Shown one piece after another: positions 41,407 through 56,400 of a stretch of DNA of 64,000 nucleotides. This DNA comes from Panopea generosa. Taxonomy: Eukaryota > Mollusca > Bivalvia > Adapedonta > Hiatellidae. The notes below the pieces were generated by a model. It did not search any database. It saw nothing but the letters and a program-made list of their open reading frames with translations, and was not told the origin of the DNA. The stretch lies in the NCBI GenBank assembly GCA_029582155.1, contig CM055907.1, forward strand, positions 12,432,133 to 12,496,132, read 5' to 3'. Each line of letters opens with the position of its first letter. Position 1 is the first letter of the stretch. The position numbers and the translations under genes were made by a program.

Positions 41407-44400
41407 AAAATAGCAGTAGCAGTAGCAGTAGTAGTAGCAGCAGTAAAAATAGCAATAGCAGTAGTAGTAACAGTAGTAGTAGTAGTTATAGTAGTAGTAG
41501 TAGTAAATGAATTAGTATCATTAATATACATAACAACAGCACTACTGGGGAGGGCCAGTACCAGTTACTTATATTGAAGTAACTCACCATGATCCCCGCA
41601 TCCTTCTCCGTTACAGAAACTAGAATTGCAACATTCCACACATTCATTTGAAGATGCAAGCGATTCTTTGTGCTGCAGCGAACAACTCTGAAATAGTATT
41701 TAGTTTAAATGTTTAAAGATGTTTTAATAATGCTATCCTACTGATGAGATAAAGTATCTGCCGTGATTGTATGATAGGTACTGAACTTCCATTTCTTGTT
41801 TGGTGTTTTAGTGCTCAGTTTTCGATACGCATGTTACGACATATGGTCATTCATTAATTTGGTTATCTGGACATTGTTTGTTTAGAATAAAACTATAAAA
41901 AAGTATTTTTGAGCGCTATATAGGTGAGTTAAGTAGTTTTGATAAATACAAAAAAAAATGAGTCATGGTCTATATTTTGTTTAAATCCTGTTTGTAAACA
42001 ATGTAAATCCATACTTTCTCAGTTTTAAAACAGGTGGTCACACACAATACATTTATAATATTGTTTTATAAAAATGTTGTCTAGATATTTATATACCTTC
42101 TACCGATATTTTTATTTATTAATGTGAGAGGTGCAGGTACAACTAGAGCAAAACTCTTTTTACCAACATTAACGTCTCATACACCAATTAATTTTGTACT
42201 GTTCTACATATAGAGACATGTACTTCTGGAACACTGAACACATTGCCAATGGTTTTAAAGGTGTTTTGTTTCCATAAATAGTCCTCTGTTAGTCTAGGTA
42301 TGCGAGAAAAATGAGGTTGACAAGATTGCTTTTTCGCAATTTCGATGGTTTGACGATAGATCTTCTCTTTTGTCAGTCAGTTGCAGTGTATCACTACGCA
42401 TTTTAAACTATTATATCTTTATCCAATAATACCGAATGTTATCAAATCTTGGCAGAACTTACAAAAATGTTCCAATGTTCTTATATGCACAAAGAAAATG
42501 ATAAGTTCAAACATTTTCAACAAAAACAACGCCCAGCTGATTTACACAGCTCTAATTCCTTGGAAGCACTAATATTGCTACCGTCACAAAGGGGAGGTAA
42601 TTGATAAGGGAGACATTAAGCTAAAACTAACTCTAGAAGTCTTATGGAACTCTATATAGCTAGCCAAACCGTGTTTAGTCCAAAGCAAGAAGGATAAATA
42701 CGACATAAAAATATGTAACAAAAAGCAATATACAAAATGAACCTTTCTTTCTTATATCAATCAAAATTCCATAAGGGAGCTAGATATTCAAGACATTTTC
42801 TTAACGGTATTCTTAAACGGGGCGGTATCGTGATGGCCGTTCAGTACTGGTTGTACACAGGAAACGGACCCGACAGCGACTCATTTAAGATTTAGCTTCT
42901 TCGTAAACAGTAAAAAAGGCTATTTTGAATGATTACTTAATCAGTGAAAAATGGAACTAACTGTTTCTTGTACTACCTATTGCATTACGTTGTAAGGTAT
43001 TGCACGGTTATACATAACTACCTAATAGGCCATACTTTACATCGATTGTGAAAAAAATGGACTAACACAAGACGAAACATTCCAAGGCCACAACCACCAC
43101 AAAAGCAAATACATGATTACAGGCATAACTAGAATGATAATTAATACATACAGACGAAGTGACAACAAGGGCCACACCGCCTTGTGGGAAGTGGGTAGGG
43201 GAGCAGCCAGTAGCAAGCACAGCGCTGTGGAGCTTGAACCTGGTCTACGGGTGTACAGAAGTTAATAAGCTATACATAGCACGTTCCTGGACGGAACCAG
43301 TACAAAGTCATATCTACTCTGTCTCTTACCTCGTGGTTCATACAGCCTGATCTATATATTGCACTCCCATCTTTATTGAAGCGTCCGACGAAACACACCT
43401 AACAAAAACAATACCTTATTATTACAGTTTAACAATAACATAAATGTTATACATTTTTACAAATGTAATAAGTGAACGTTTCATAATAACTGATGTACAT
43501 GTAACCGCCATAATGTTCTAAATTGTCGTCTGGGAACTGTTTGCAAACATAATCAAATCAAAGCGCTGTAACATACACTTTATATACTTAATATACATGA
43601 ACGGACGTAACCTACACAAAGTTCTCAATTGTCGTCTGGAAACTGTTTGCAAACATATTAAAATCAAAGCGCTGTGACAAATACTTTATATACTTAATAT
43701 ACATGAACTGACGTAACCGACATAATGTTCTAAATTATCGTCCGGGAAATGTGTGCAAACTTAATAAAAACCAATGCGTCGTAAAATACGCTTTATATAT
43801 CTAGAATATAAAACGTATTTTTATTTCAAAATTTCGGAATTGTGTAAATCATCATTGACTTGTACAATGTAAAAGTCGTTTACTACGCTTGCTTTTCGAA
43901 AAAACTAACAACAAACGTATTGGCACTTTGTACAGAAAATATTTAAATCTGGGAAATAAATTTGATTGAAAAAGACGAACACGCACATAGCGTTATGTTT
44001 AAATTAAATGAAGAAATACTTATTCCAGATCATTGCAGGTACTCTGCCTATTTTTTTTCCCAAATAATTAACATCATATTTACAGAAATAAACATCTAAA
44101 AGATAATTAGTTGAAATACTACGAACATCATCATGATAGTTCGACCGAACATCGACGATGTAGTCCGATTGTTATAATTAACCAATCAGAACATTATCAG
44201 AATCCCGTTACACTTTTCAAGACCGAACATCTAGGAGGTATTCCGAATGTTTTAATAAACCAATCAGAACATAATCAGAATCCCGTTTCATTATTTTGTC
44301 ATAAAAGAAATTCTGAAGAAAAGCAAACCTCATCGATAATCAGGACCGAACATCGCCGAGGTAAACCGATTATTTTAATAAACCAATCAGAACATTATCA

Positions 44401-47400
44401 GAATTATGTTACATTTTTTTGTAGCAAAGATTAAATTCTGAAGAAAAGCAAACATTCTCGTAAGTAAGATTTGATTGACCTAGAAAAATACACCTCCACA
44501 GTATTTATGTTTAAATACAATTAAGAAACATTTTAAAAGGAAAAAAATATTTGCCAACCATCTCATCAGCAAAAACTGAACACAGAAATAAAAATCTAAA
44601 CGAAAGCCTGATATAATACTATGGAAATCGCAAAGGTAGTTCGATTGTTGGAACCAATAAATCAGAAAATATATCAGAATACCGTTTCATTTCTATTAAA
44701 AAAAGATAGCCAAAGCATCGAACATGACCAAGACTAGTGTTTCAGATCCTAACAGAAGTCGCGTAATAGCCATGCGTGAAACTAATTTACTCTGAAAGAC
44801 TCAGCATTTTAGTTATTTGTTTTACCTCATTTTCTTGACATGCATGTACCCTGTCGCAGTACTGGAGATGAGACATGTCCTCACACGAGTAGCAAAAGTT
44901 CCTCAAACCTTGAAAAATAAATGGAGTCGTGTTTCTACATAGACGATAACTCATAACCGCCTACAGTAGTTAAACATATGTTGACAAGCAACATAAACTA
45001 AATTGATAACTTGAGTTGTATTAATTATTTGAAAATCACATTATCCTATTGAATTACGGCTCTGTGTACAAATAGAGTTCCACGCCTGTGATGGTTAAGA
45101 AGAAGAGGCTTTTGTTTTCTTATTCTAATCCTTAATTATTTTCAGAAGACGCTGACACTATAAAGGAATAAACACAGGCCAATGCCAAATTGCTTAAAGG
45201 CTTACCGTTTTCTGCCAGGGTAGAGAGTAATATAGGAGGGACTAATGTACAAACAGCTGTATTCTTTACCTGTCAGTTATGATACAGTGTAGTAAAACTA
45301 GGCCATAAAATCGTCTGCTTCAAGCCTGCAGAGAGTGTATAAACACAAATCCATGTGTATTTGTTAACTTAGAGTGTATGAGCTCACATGCTCCTCCCAA
45401 GAATTTCAATGTTTAGGCAGTTGGAGTTAAACTTGATTTCAACGGTTTTTGAAAATTATTTATTTGACAATTAGATGTATTAACAATAATCTAGCAGTAT
45501 TTAAAATTATAACAAAAATGCAGAAGTGACTGTGACATCTTAATAAAGGGTTCCCTGATTTGAATCATGTATGTAATTATACAAAACAAGCCCCAGAGAT
45601 ATGGTTATTTTGGCTTAAAATAGTCTATCTAATTAAAAATTGAAACCGGTCTTATGCTCAGAACAGAATGGAACGTAGTTTGCGTTATTGTATTTTATAT
45701 CACTTCAACGAATGAAGATGAATATCATTTTGTGTTAATATGTCCTAGTTATCAGAATATTCGTTAAAGTTTTAATAAACTATAGTATTACAAACGGCCA
45801 AGTATGCTTAAATTCATTGAGTTAATGCAAAGTAAGAAGCATTCAGTTTTACTAAATTTTTGTAAGTATGTTTATCAAGCTTTTGGTGTTCGTAAATCCT
45901 TGTATAATTAAACAGAATAAATGTTTTCATCTATCTATTTGTGTTGATCTACTGAAGTATATAATAACAAAGTGTGTTAAATAGGGTATTGATATTTGTC
46001 CAACCTCAAAAGAAAATATTTAATAAAAAGGTATTTAAATAACGTAATATATCTAATTTATTTTATTCCAACATGATTGATTATTCGCTATTATCTACTA
46101 GTCATGTGTTTAATTTATGTAACGAGACGCATTATATTTTAAAATTACTGAATAAAATTATTTGAATCTTGAATCTCTCTTCTTTGTCTGTATTGAGTTA
46201 AAATAGTTTTACACTTTTTCCTTGTTGTAAGACTTTTTCTTGTGATGATATTCATAAAGTTACGAAATAAATGGAAATTGGGTCAGAAGCCCAGCCTTCT
46301 TTAAATAAAGTGGGTAGATAGACACATTATTTTTAATGTCCTCCCCAATATCTTATAAGTTATTACCTATTTATCTAACGTGAATCATCTGTTGGCCTTT
46401 GTTTACATGCAAGAATGTACATGTACCAGGAGACTGGTTTATATTGGACATGGAAAGTTGACATTTTTGTATCTTTCGTTCAAAAGTAGATCTGCTCTTA
46501 AATATTGTCTTTGGAATGATATGTACATGTACTTCCTTTCATTACACATTAATTTACATTCGAAGTTTAAGAAACATATTTTTTTGGTAATAAAGTAAAA
46601 AGAAAACCATTCGATGTAATTGAAGAAAAAATGATTAGGGACAATTTTAAGGGTAGGTAGGCATTAGAAAATTATACTAAAGATGATATATATTGTACTT
46701 ACAGTCAAAATAGTATATATAATTAGCAATAATGTACCTGACACTGTAGAATTAGTAACCATGGTAGCAGTAACGCGTGTTGGTTGTACTGAGGCTGTTG
46801 AAGTACTTGGACGTTTTGTTGTAGAAGTAGATGATGTGGTAGATGCTGTTGATGAACCATCGCACGTTCCTATATTTAGTTTATCAAATCTAGCAAGTAG
46901 TAGCCGTAGAAAATGTTGTAGGTGAAGATACAGTCAAAGAACCATCACATGTGACCAAATTTAGCTGATAAAGCGTTCATTAAAACTGATAAAAGACACT
47001 AGTTTGCCAACATGGTAAAGACTTAGTTCATGTATTTTTTCTCGATCTTCAAAGTTTGGCTTCTAATGTGTTTGTTTGTCAATTATGATTCGAGTTCAAA
47101 TTAATATATATTATTATATAGATATATGTTGTTATAGTCGCTACAAAATACAATCGAGAACCATAGATATACGCTCAAAAGTTCTCATTAAAGCAAAAAA
47201 AATCAACAACTGGATGTCAAACCAATTATATATATATAATATATATATATTATCTAGTTGAAGTAATAAATTAATTGTAGTGTTAAAATTAATACACACG
47301 CGTAAGTTGAACAAGTTGTGGATTAGAAATTAATTAGATGTAAATTTAAATATACCTTGTAAATCCATGCCTGCATAATATCCGTATCCAAAATAATGTT

Positions 47401-50400
47401 TAAAGCCGTACACGAGTAGACCAAACTTAACTGTCACATCCTGATGTATCATTGTATGGTAACCTTCATTCACAGTGAGGGTTAGTACTGAGTAGTTACT
47501 ATATGGTGCCGGTACACCAACTGTCGTGCCATTGACTGGAGACCCGTCAAGACGAATTCCTGCTACCTGATCCGTTGGTACTATCACCGCCAAATGATGT
47601 ATAAATCCAGTAGCTGGTGATGGTACCATGAACGTATAGTTGTGTATAAACTGTGATACTGCTGGTACCACCGTCATGAATGGATCTCCGTCAACGTTGT
47701 CGTAATTCTGACTTACTGAATATTGAGTAACGCTGACGGGGGCATCCGCAGTTACAACGACAACTTCACTGCCGAAGAAGTAATCTTTTTTATCAGACGG
47801 TTGTACAACTTCAACTATTGTATTTGTTTTGTTTTTCAACGTCACATTTGTTGACATAGATTCTGATAAAACACGTATCATAAACGCCTTAGGTCGAATT
47901 AGCGGTACAATATATGCTTTTTGCCATGTGTCAGTCGGAAGCATTTGTGAGGCTATGTGATCTGCATCTTTTACTTTATCCGGAATTTCTGAATATGCTG
48001 AACCAGATATAACTGTTACAGGTTTATTAGATCGTATCACAGTTCCAGTTAAGTCTCCAGGGAATGGCACTTGCACCTGATACACTTCCATACTGTTTAA
48101 CGTGATATTGCCAATAGTATCTCTACCAAAGAAAACGTTTGTATTGTCTTCACCAGCTATTACAATCGCTCTGCTACCGTAGTTATAACCAGGAGAGTGA
48201 AAAGATGTATAGGAAAATACCATAAAGTGTGTACTCAGGGTCTGTACGGGATATATAAGATACGATTCGGTAGAATACAATTTGTAATAATTGGTCACCA
48301 GAACTGAGATGTCTATATTTGATGTTATTCGTATGCCCCTCTGACCTTGAAATGTGTCATCCTCTTGTATCGAGGCGTCGATAGGAATACGTAAGTTACT
48401 TCCGGGCGATATGTTGTAATGTTTGTTGACACCAAGGTAAGGAATTTCCAGTGTCAATGTACCTGTGTCAACTGAGATAATATCTAAGAAAACGTTTCCT
48501 CTCCAGCGACTAGCTAATGCATCCAAGATTCCAAATATGAATTCTCGTCCAATACTACCTGATAAACAGACCATTATATAAATGTATCATGAACATTTAA
48601 TTTGATACATCATTCATGCACATATTTAAGTTATATTAACACAGTAAGATGACACAAACTGCATGTTACATTAACTACTATTTCAAAACATACGAACGCT
48701 GGTTTATTTATCAATACACACAAATTAATAGCAAACGTAAGCATATATGACATGGACATTAACTATTTAGACAAAATCAAATATTTACCTTTGAGCAAGC
48801 TGTTAAATGTGCAACCCGCCGCCCCCTCTCCCAGATTTTGCTTTGATAATAATTTCTAAATGTGTATTAACTCCATTTTCAACATATAACATGATTTTAA
48901 TGGCATATCCAATTGTATTAGTGGACGAAGACCGAGGTCCATCGTCCTTCTGTAAGTAACTGGCATACTTTTCACATAAGTCTTTTAAACAAGTTGGGCT
49001 CAAACCCATGACCTCAGCGGTGAGAGATTAGTGACCATTTTTTCGAAAGCTCCTAATTAGACCACTCGGTCACGGAGGAATCAAACTATATTAACACGAT
49101 GGCGAACCAATGTGACCTAGTGGTGTAAACACTGGAGGGAAATTGCCCATTTTAGGTAACATAACTTCCCTTATATATCATGAGGTTTGACGTATAGAGA
49201 GGCACCTTCGTTGATATCAAGTGGCCATCCACAACTCATATTTTTTTTAACAAAAATGCAACAGTGTATATTGCTCAATTGAAACCGTTATGGTATAGAG
49301 TGGTGCAGTTTACTAAAACAACACGCCGTTGCACAATTTGTAAAAACTATGAGTTTTGCATGGTCCTTCTGCGTGACACTTTTCCTCATATTTTTACACC
49401 ACTCCATACCAGACGGTAACGTGGGTTCGTGATTATGTAATAAGTTCAATTAATTTAAAATATAATTTATAGTGGGAATCCACGCACGCACCCACGTACA
49501 GCAAGCTCGTACATGCGCATACACGCACACGCAAACCACCCAAAACAAACAAAATAGAACTAAAATGCGCTATAACAAAAACTGTTTCATTTATTGCTGC
49601 ATATATTTTGTTACTTACTTGATTTCCCTCCATTTTTACTGCTACAATGGTTTGTGTGAATCGATCCGAACTCTTGAAACAGTAAACCCTACAAGTATAT
49701 TCATATTGATTAGTCATCATTATAATTCTACAGACAGTCTCTGGGACGATTGGCCGTTAGCTGTGTTATACGGCGATGAATCACCTATGTGTCGGGAATC
49801 AGTCAGTGACATGAACAGGTAAGGTATGTCAAGTACTGGCGACAGTCTCTGTGACGATTGGCCGTGAGCTGTGTTATACGGCGATGAATCACCTTCCTGT
49901 CAGGAATTAGTCAGTAACATGTAGAGGTAAGGTTTGTCTATTAATGGCGACAGTATCTATGATGATTGGCCGTGAGCTATGTTATACGGTGATCTATCAC
50001 CTTCCTGCCAGGAATTAGTCAGTGACATGTAGAGGTAAGGTGTGTCTAGTACTGGCGACAGTCTCTGTGATGATTGGTCGTGAGCTATGCTATACGGCGA
50101 TGAATCACCTTCCTGTCGGGAATTAGTCAGTGACATGTAGAGGTAAGGTGTGTCTAGTACTTGCAACGGTCTCTGTGATGATTGGCCGTGAGCTGTGTTA
50201 TACGGCGATGAATCACCTTCCTATCAGGAATTAGTCAGTGACATGTAAAGGTAAGGTGTGTTTAGTATGGGCGACATTATATGTGATGATTGGCCGTGAG
50301 CTGTGTTATACGGCGATGAATAATCTTCCTGTCGGGAATTAGTCAGTGACATGTAAAGGTAAGGTGTGTCTAGTACTGGCGACAGTCTCTGTGATTATTT

Positions 50401-53400
50401 GCCGTGAGCTATGTTATACGGCGAAGAATCGCCTTCCTGTCGAGAATAATTCAGTGACATGTAGAAGTAAGGTGTGTCTTGTACTGGCGGCAGTCTCTGT
50501 GATGATTGGTCGTGAGCTGTGTTATACGGCGTCGAATCACCTTCCTGTCGGGAACTAGTCAGTGACATGTAGAGGTAAGGTGTGTTTAGTATGGGCGACA
50601 GTCTCTGTGATGATTGGTCGTGAGCTGTTTTATACGGCGATGAATCACCTTCCTGTCGGGAATTAGTCAGTGACATGTAGAGGTAAGGTGTGTTTAGTAT
50701 GGGCGACAGCCTCTGTGATGATTGGCCGTTAGCTGTGCTATACGGCGATGAATCATCTTCCTGTCGGGAATTAGTCACTAACATGTAGAGGTAAGGTGTG
50801 TCTAGTACTGGCGACAGTCTCTGTGATTATTTGCCGTGAGCTATGTTATACGGCGAAGAATCGCCTTCCTGTCGAGAATTATTCAGTGACATGTAGAAGT
50901 AAGGTGTGTCTAGTACTGGTGACAGTCTCTGTGATGATTGGCCGTGAGCTGTGTTATATGGCGATGAATCATCTTTACGTCGGAAATTTGTCAGTGACAT
51001 GTAGAGGTAAGCTGTGTTTAGTATGGGCGACAGTCTCTGTGATGATTGGCAGTGAGCTGTTTTATACGGCAATGAATCACCTTCCTGTCGGGAACAAGTC
51101 AGTGACATGTAGAGGTAAGGTGTGTCTAGTACTGGCGACAGATCCTGTGATGATTGGCCGTGAGCTTTGTTATACGGCGATGAATCACCTTCCTGTCGGG
51201 AATTAGTCAGTGACATGTACAGGTAAAGTGTGTCTAGTACTTGCGACAGTCTCTGTGATGATTGGCCGTGAGATGTGTTATACGGCGATGAATCACATTC
51301 CTGTCGGGAATTAGTCAGTGACATGTACAGGTAAAGTGTGTCTAGTACTTGCGACAGTCTCTGTGATGATTGGCCGTGAGCTGTGTTATACGGCGATGAA
51401 TCACCTTCCTATCAGGAATTAGTCAGTGACATGTAGAGGTAAGGTGTGTTTAGTATGGGCGACATTATATGTGATGATTGGCCGTGAGCTGTGTTATACG
51501 GCGATGAATAATCTTCCTGTCGGGAATTAGTCAGTGACATGTAAAGGTAAGGTGTGTCTTGTACTGGCGACAGTCTCTGTGATGATTGGTCGTGACCTGT
51601 GTTATACGGCGTCGAATCACCTTCCTGTCGGGAACTAGTCAGTGACATGTAAAGGTAAGGTGTGTTTAGTATGGGCGACAGTCTCTGTGATGATTGGTCG
51701 TGAGCTGTTTTATACGGCGATGAATCACCTTCCTGTCGGGAATTAGTCAGTGACATGTAGAGGTAAGGTGTGTTTAGTATGGGCGACAGTCTCTGTGATG
51801 ATTGGCCGTTAGCTGTGCTATACGGCGATGAATCATCTTCCTGTCGGGAATTAGTCACTAACATGTAGAAGTAAGGTGTGTCTAGTACTGGCGACAGTCT
51901 CTGTGATTATTTGCCGTGAGCTGTGTTATATGGCGATGAATCATCTTTACGTCGGAAATTTGTCAGTGACATGTAGAGGTAAGCTGTGTTTAGTATGGGC
52001 GACAGTCTCTGTGATGATTGGCAGTGAGCTGTTTTATACAGCGATGAATCACCTTACTGTCAGGAATTAGTCAGTGACATGTAGAAGTAAGGTGTGTCTA
52101 GTACTGGCGACGGTCTCTGTGATGATTGGCCGTGAGCTATGTTATACGGCGATAAATCACTTTCCTGTCAGGAATTAGTCAGTGACATGTAGAGGTAAGG
52201 TGTGTCTAATACTGGAGACGGTCTCTGTGATATTTGGTCGTGAGCTGTGTTATACGGCAATGAATCACCTACTTGTCAAGAATTAGTCAGTGACATGTAG
52301 AGGTTAGGTGTGTCTAGTACGTGCGACAGTCTCTGTGATGATTGGCTTTGAGCTGTGTTATACGGCGATGTATCACCTTCCTGTCGGGAATTAGTGAGTG
52401 ACATGTAGAAGTAAGTTGTGTCTAGTACTTGCGACAATCTCAGTGATGATTGGCCGTGAGCTGTGTTATACGGCGATGAAACATCTTCCTGTCAGGAATT
52501 AGTAAGTGACATATAGATGTAAGGTGTGTCTAGTACTGGCGGCATTTTCTGTGATGATTAGTCGTGAGCTGTGTTATACGGCGAAGAATCACCTTCCTGT
52601 CAGGAATTAGTCAGTGACATGTAGAGGTAAGGTATGTCTAGTACTGGCCACATTTTCTGTGATGATTAGTCGTGAGCTGTGTTATACGGCGATGAATCAC
52701 CTTCCTGTCAGGAATTAGTCAGTGGCATGTAGAGGTAAGGTGTGTATAGTACTGGCGACAGTCGCTGTGATGATTGGCCGTTAGCTGTGTTATACGGCGA
52801 TGAATTACGTTCCTGTCGGGAATAAGTCAGTGACTTGTAAAGGTAAGGTGTGTCTTGTACTGGCGACAGTATCTGTGATGATTGGCTCTGAGCCTTGTTA
52901 TTCGGCAATAAATCGCCTTCCTGTCAGGAATTATTCAGTGACATGTAGAAGTAAGGTGTGTCTAGTACTAGCGACAGTCTCTGTGATGATTGGCCGTGAG
53001 CTGTGTTATAATGTGATGAATCACCTTCCTGTCAGGAATTAGTCAGTGACATGTAGAGGTTAGGTGTGTCTAGTACTGGCGACAGTCTTTTTGATGATTG
53101 ACCGTGAGCTGTGTTATACGGCGATGAATCACCTTCCTGTCCGGAATTAGTCAGTGACATGTAGAGGTAAGGTGTGTCTAGTACTGGCGATAGTCTCTGT
53201 GTTGATTGGCCGTGAGCTGTGTTATACGGCGATGAATCATCTTCCCGTCGGGAATTAGTCAGTGACATGTAGGGGTATGGTGTGTCTAGTACGTGCGACA
53301 GTCTCTGTGATGATTGACCGTGAGCTGTGTTATACGGCGGTGAATCGCCTTCCTGTCGGGAATGATTCAGTGACATGTAGAAGTAAGGTGTGTTTAGTAC

Positions 53401-56400
53401 TGGCGACAGTCTCTGTGATGATTGGCCATGAGCTGTGTTATAAGGCGATGCATTACCTTCCTGTCGGGAATTAGTCAGTGACATGTAGAGGTAAGGTGTG
53501 TTTAGTACTGGCGACAGTCTCTGTGATGATTGGCCGTGAGCTGTGTGATACGGTGACGAATTGCCTTCCTGTCGGGAATTATTCAGTGACATGTAGAAGT
53601 AAGTTGTGTTTAGTACTGGCGACAGTCTCTGTGATGATTGGCCGTGAGCTGTGTTATACTGTGACGAATCATCTTCTTGTCAGGAATTAGTCAGTGACAT
53701 ATAGAGGTAAGGTGTGTCTAGTACTGGCCGCATTTTCTGTGATGATTAGTCGTGAGCTTTGTTATACGGCAATGAATCACCTTCCTCTCAGGAATTAGTG
53801 AGTGACATGTAGAAGTAAGGTGAATCTAGTACTGGCAACAGTCTCTGTGATGATTGGCTGTGAGCTGTGTTATACGGCGATGAATCACCTTCCTGTCGGG
53901 AATTAATCAGTGGCATGTAGAGGTAAGGTGTGTCTAGTACTGGCAGCATTTTCTGTGATGATTAGTCGTGAGCTGTGTTATACGGCGATGAATAACCTTC
54001 CTGTCAGGAATTAGTCAGTGACATGTAGAGGTAAGGTGTGTCTAGTACTGGCCGCATTTTCTGTGATGATTAGTCGTGAGCTGTGTTATACGGCGATGAA
54101 TTACCTTCCTGTCGGGAATTAGTCAGTGATATGTTGAAGTAAGGTGTGTCTTGTACTGGCGACAGTCGCTGTGATGATTGGCCGTTAGCTGTGTTATACG
54201 GCGATGAATCACGTTCCTGTCGGGAATATGTCAGTGACTTGTAAAGGTAAGGTGTGTCTTGTACTGGCGACAGTATCTGTGATGATTGGCCGTGAGCTGT
54301 GTTATACGGCAATGAATCGCCTTCCTGTCGGGAATTATTCAGTGACATGTAGAAGTAAGGTGTGTCTAGTACTGGCGACAGTCTATGTGATGATTGGCCG
54401 TGAGTTTTGTTATACTGTAATGAATCATCTTTCTCTCGGAAATTTGTCAGTGACATGTAGAGGTTAGGTGTCTAGTACTGGCGACAGTCTTTTTGATGAT
54501 TGTCCGTGAGCTGTGTTATACGGCGATTAATCACCTTCCTGTCAGGAATAAGTCAGTGACATGTAGAGGTAAGGTGTGTCTAGTACTGGCGACAGCCTCT
54601 GTGATGATTGGCCGTGAGCTGTGTTATACGGCGAAGAATCATCTTCCTGTCAGGAATTAGTCAGTGACATGTAGGGGTAAAGTGTGTCTAGTACGTGCGA
54701 CAGTCTCTGTGATGATTGTCCTTGAGCTGTGTTATACGGCGGTGAATCGCCTTCCTGTCGGGAATTAGTCAGTGACATGTAGAAGTAAGGTGTGTTTAGT
54801 ACTGGCGACAGTCTCTGTGATGATTGGCCGTGAGCTGTGTTATACGGCGATGAATCATCTTCCTGTCTGAAATTTGTCAGTGACATGTAGAGGTAAGTTA
54901 TGTCTAGTACTGGTGACAGTCTCTGTGATGATTGGCCGTGAGCTGTGTTATACGGTGACGAATTGCCTTCCTGTCGGGAATTATTCAGTGACATGTAGAA
55001 GTAAGTTATGTTTAGTACTGGCGACAGTCTCTGTGATGATTGGCCGTGAGCTGTGTTATACGGTAACGAATCATCTTCCTGTCAGGAATTAGTAAGTGAC
55101 ATATAGAGGTAAGGTGTGTCTAGTACTGACCGCATTTTCTGTGATGATTAGTCGTGAGCTGTGTTATACGGCGATGAATCACCTTCCTGTCAGGAATTAG
55201 TCAGTGACATGTAGAGGTAAGGTGTGTCTAGTACTGGCCGCATTTTCTGTGATGATTAGTCGTGAGCTGTGTTATACGGCGATGAATCACCTTCCTGTCA
55301 GGAATTAGTCAGTGACATGTAGAGGTAAGGTGTGTCTAGTACTGGCGACAGTCGCTGTGATGATTGGCCGTTAGCTGTGTTATACGGCGATGAATCACGT
55401 TCCTGTCGGGAATAAGTCAGTGTCTTGTAAAGGTTAGGTGTGTCTTATACTGGCGACAGTATCTGTGATGATTGGCCATGAGCTGTGTTATACGGCAATG
55501 AATCGCCTTCCTGTCGAGAATTATTCAGTGACATGTAGAAGAAAGGTGTTTCTAGTACTGACGACAGTCTCTGTGATGATTGGCCGTGAGCTGTGTTATA
55601 CTGTGATGAATCGCCTTCCTGTCGGGAATTATTCAGTGAAATGTAGAAGTAAGTTGTGTTTAGTACTGGCGACAGTCTCTGTGATGATTGGCCGTGAGCT
55701 GTGTTATACGGTGACGAATCACTTTCAGGAATTAGTCAGTGACATGTAGAAGTAAGGTGTGTTTACCACTGGCGACAGTCTCTGTGATGATTGGCCGTGA
55801 GCTGTGTTATGAGGTGACGAATCACTTTCCTGTCAGGAATTAGTCAGTGACATGTAGAGGTAAGGTGTGTCTAGTACTGGCGACATTCTCTGTGATGATT
55901 GGCCGTGAGCTGTGTTATACGGCGATGAATCATCCTCCTGTTGGGAATTAGCCAGTGACATTTAAGGGTAAGGTGTGATTGGTCGTGAGCTGGGTTATAC
56001 GGCGGTGAATTGCCTTCCTGTCAGGAATTTGTCAGTGACATGTAGATGTTAGGTGTGTCTAGTACTGGCGACAGTCTCTGTGATGATTGGCCGTGAGCTG
56101 TGTAATACGGTGACGAATCACTTTCAGGAATTAGTCAGTGACATGTAGAAGTAAGGTGTGTTTACCACTGGCGACAGTCTCTGTGATGATTGGCCGTGAG
56201 CTGTGTTATGAGGTGACGAATCACTTTCCTGTCAGGAATTAGTCAGTGACATGTAGAGGTAAGGTGTGTCTAGTACTGGCGACATTCTCTGTGATGATTG
56301 GCCGTGAGCTGTGTTATACGGCGATGAATCATCCTCCTGTTGGGAATTAGCCAGTGACATTTAAGGGTAAGGTGTGATTGGTCGTGAGCTGGGTTATACG

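Noticed and set aside
40807-41531. Long poly-Thr/poly-Leu reading frames on the minus strand
   Set aside because: Produced by the AGT/AGC array, which lacks stops in these frames. Only 40816-40916 is a real exon (LU2, first third).
47330-47355. Extending the IgGFc exon to the stop at 47330
   Set aside because: The donor gtatat after DLQG gives an exact phase match to the linker exon, and the extra residues IFKFTSN look like intron translation.
48803-49009. A 68-residue frame MGLSPTCLKDLCEKYASYLQ on the minus strand
   Set aside because: It lies within a family B SINE; its motifs are the SINE's own sequence.
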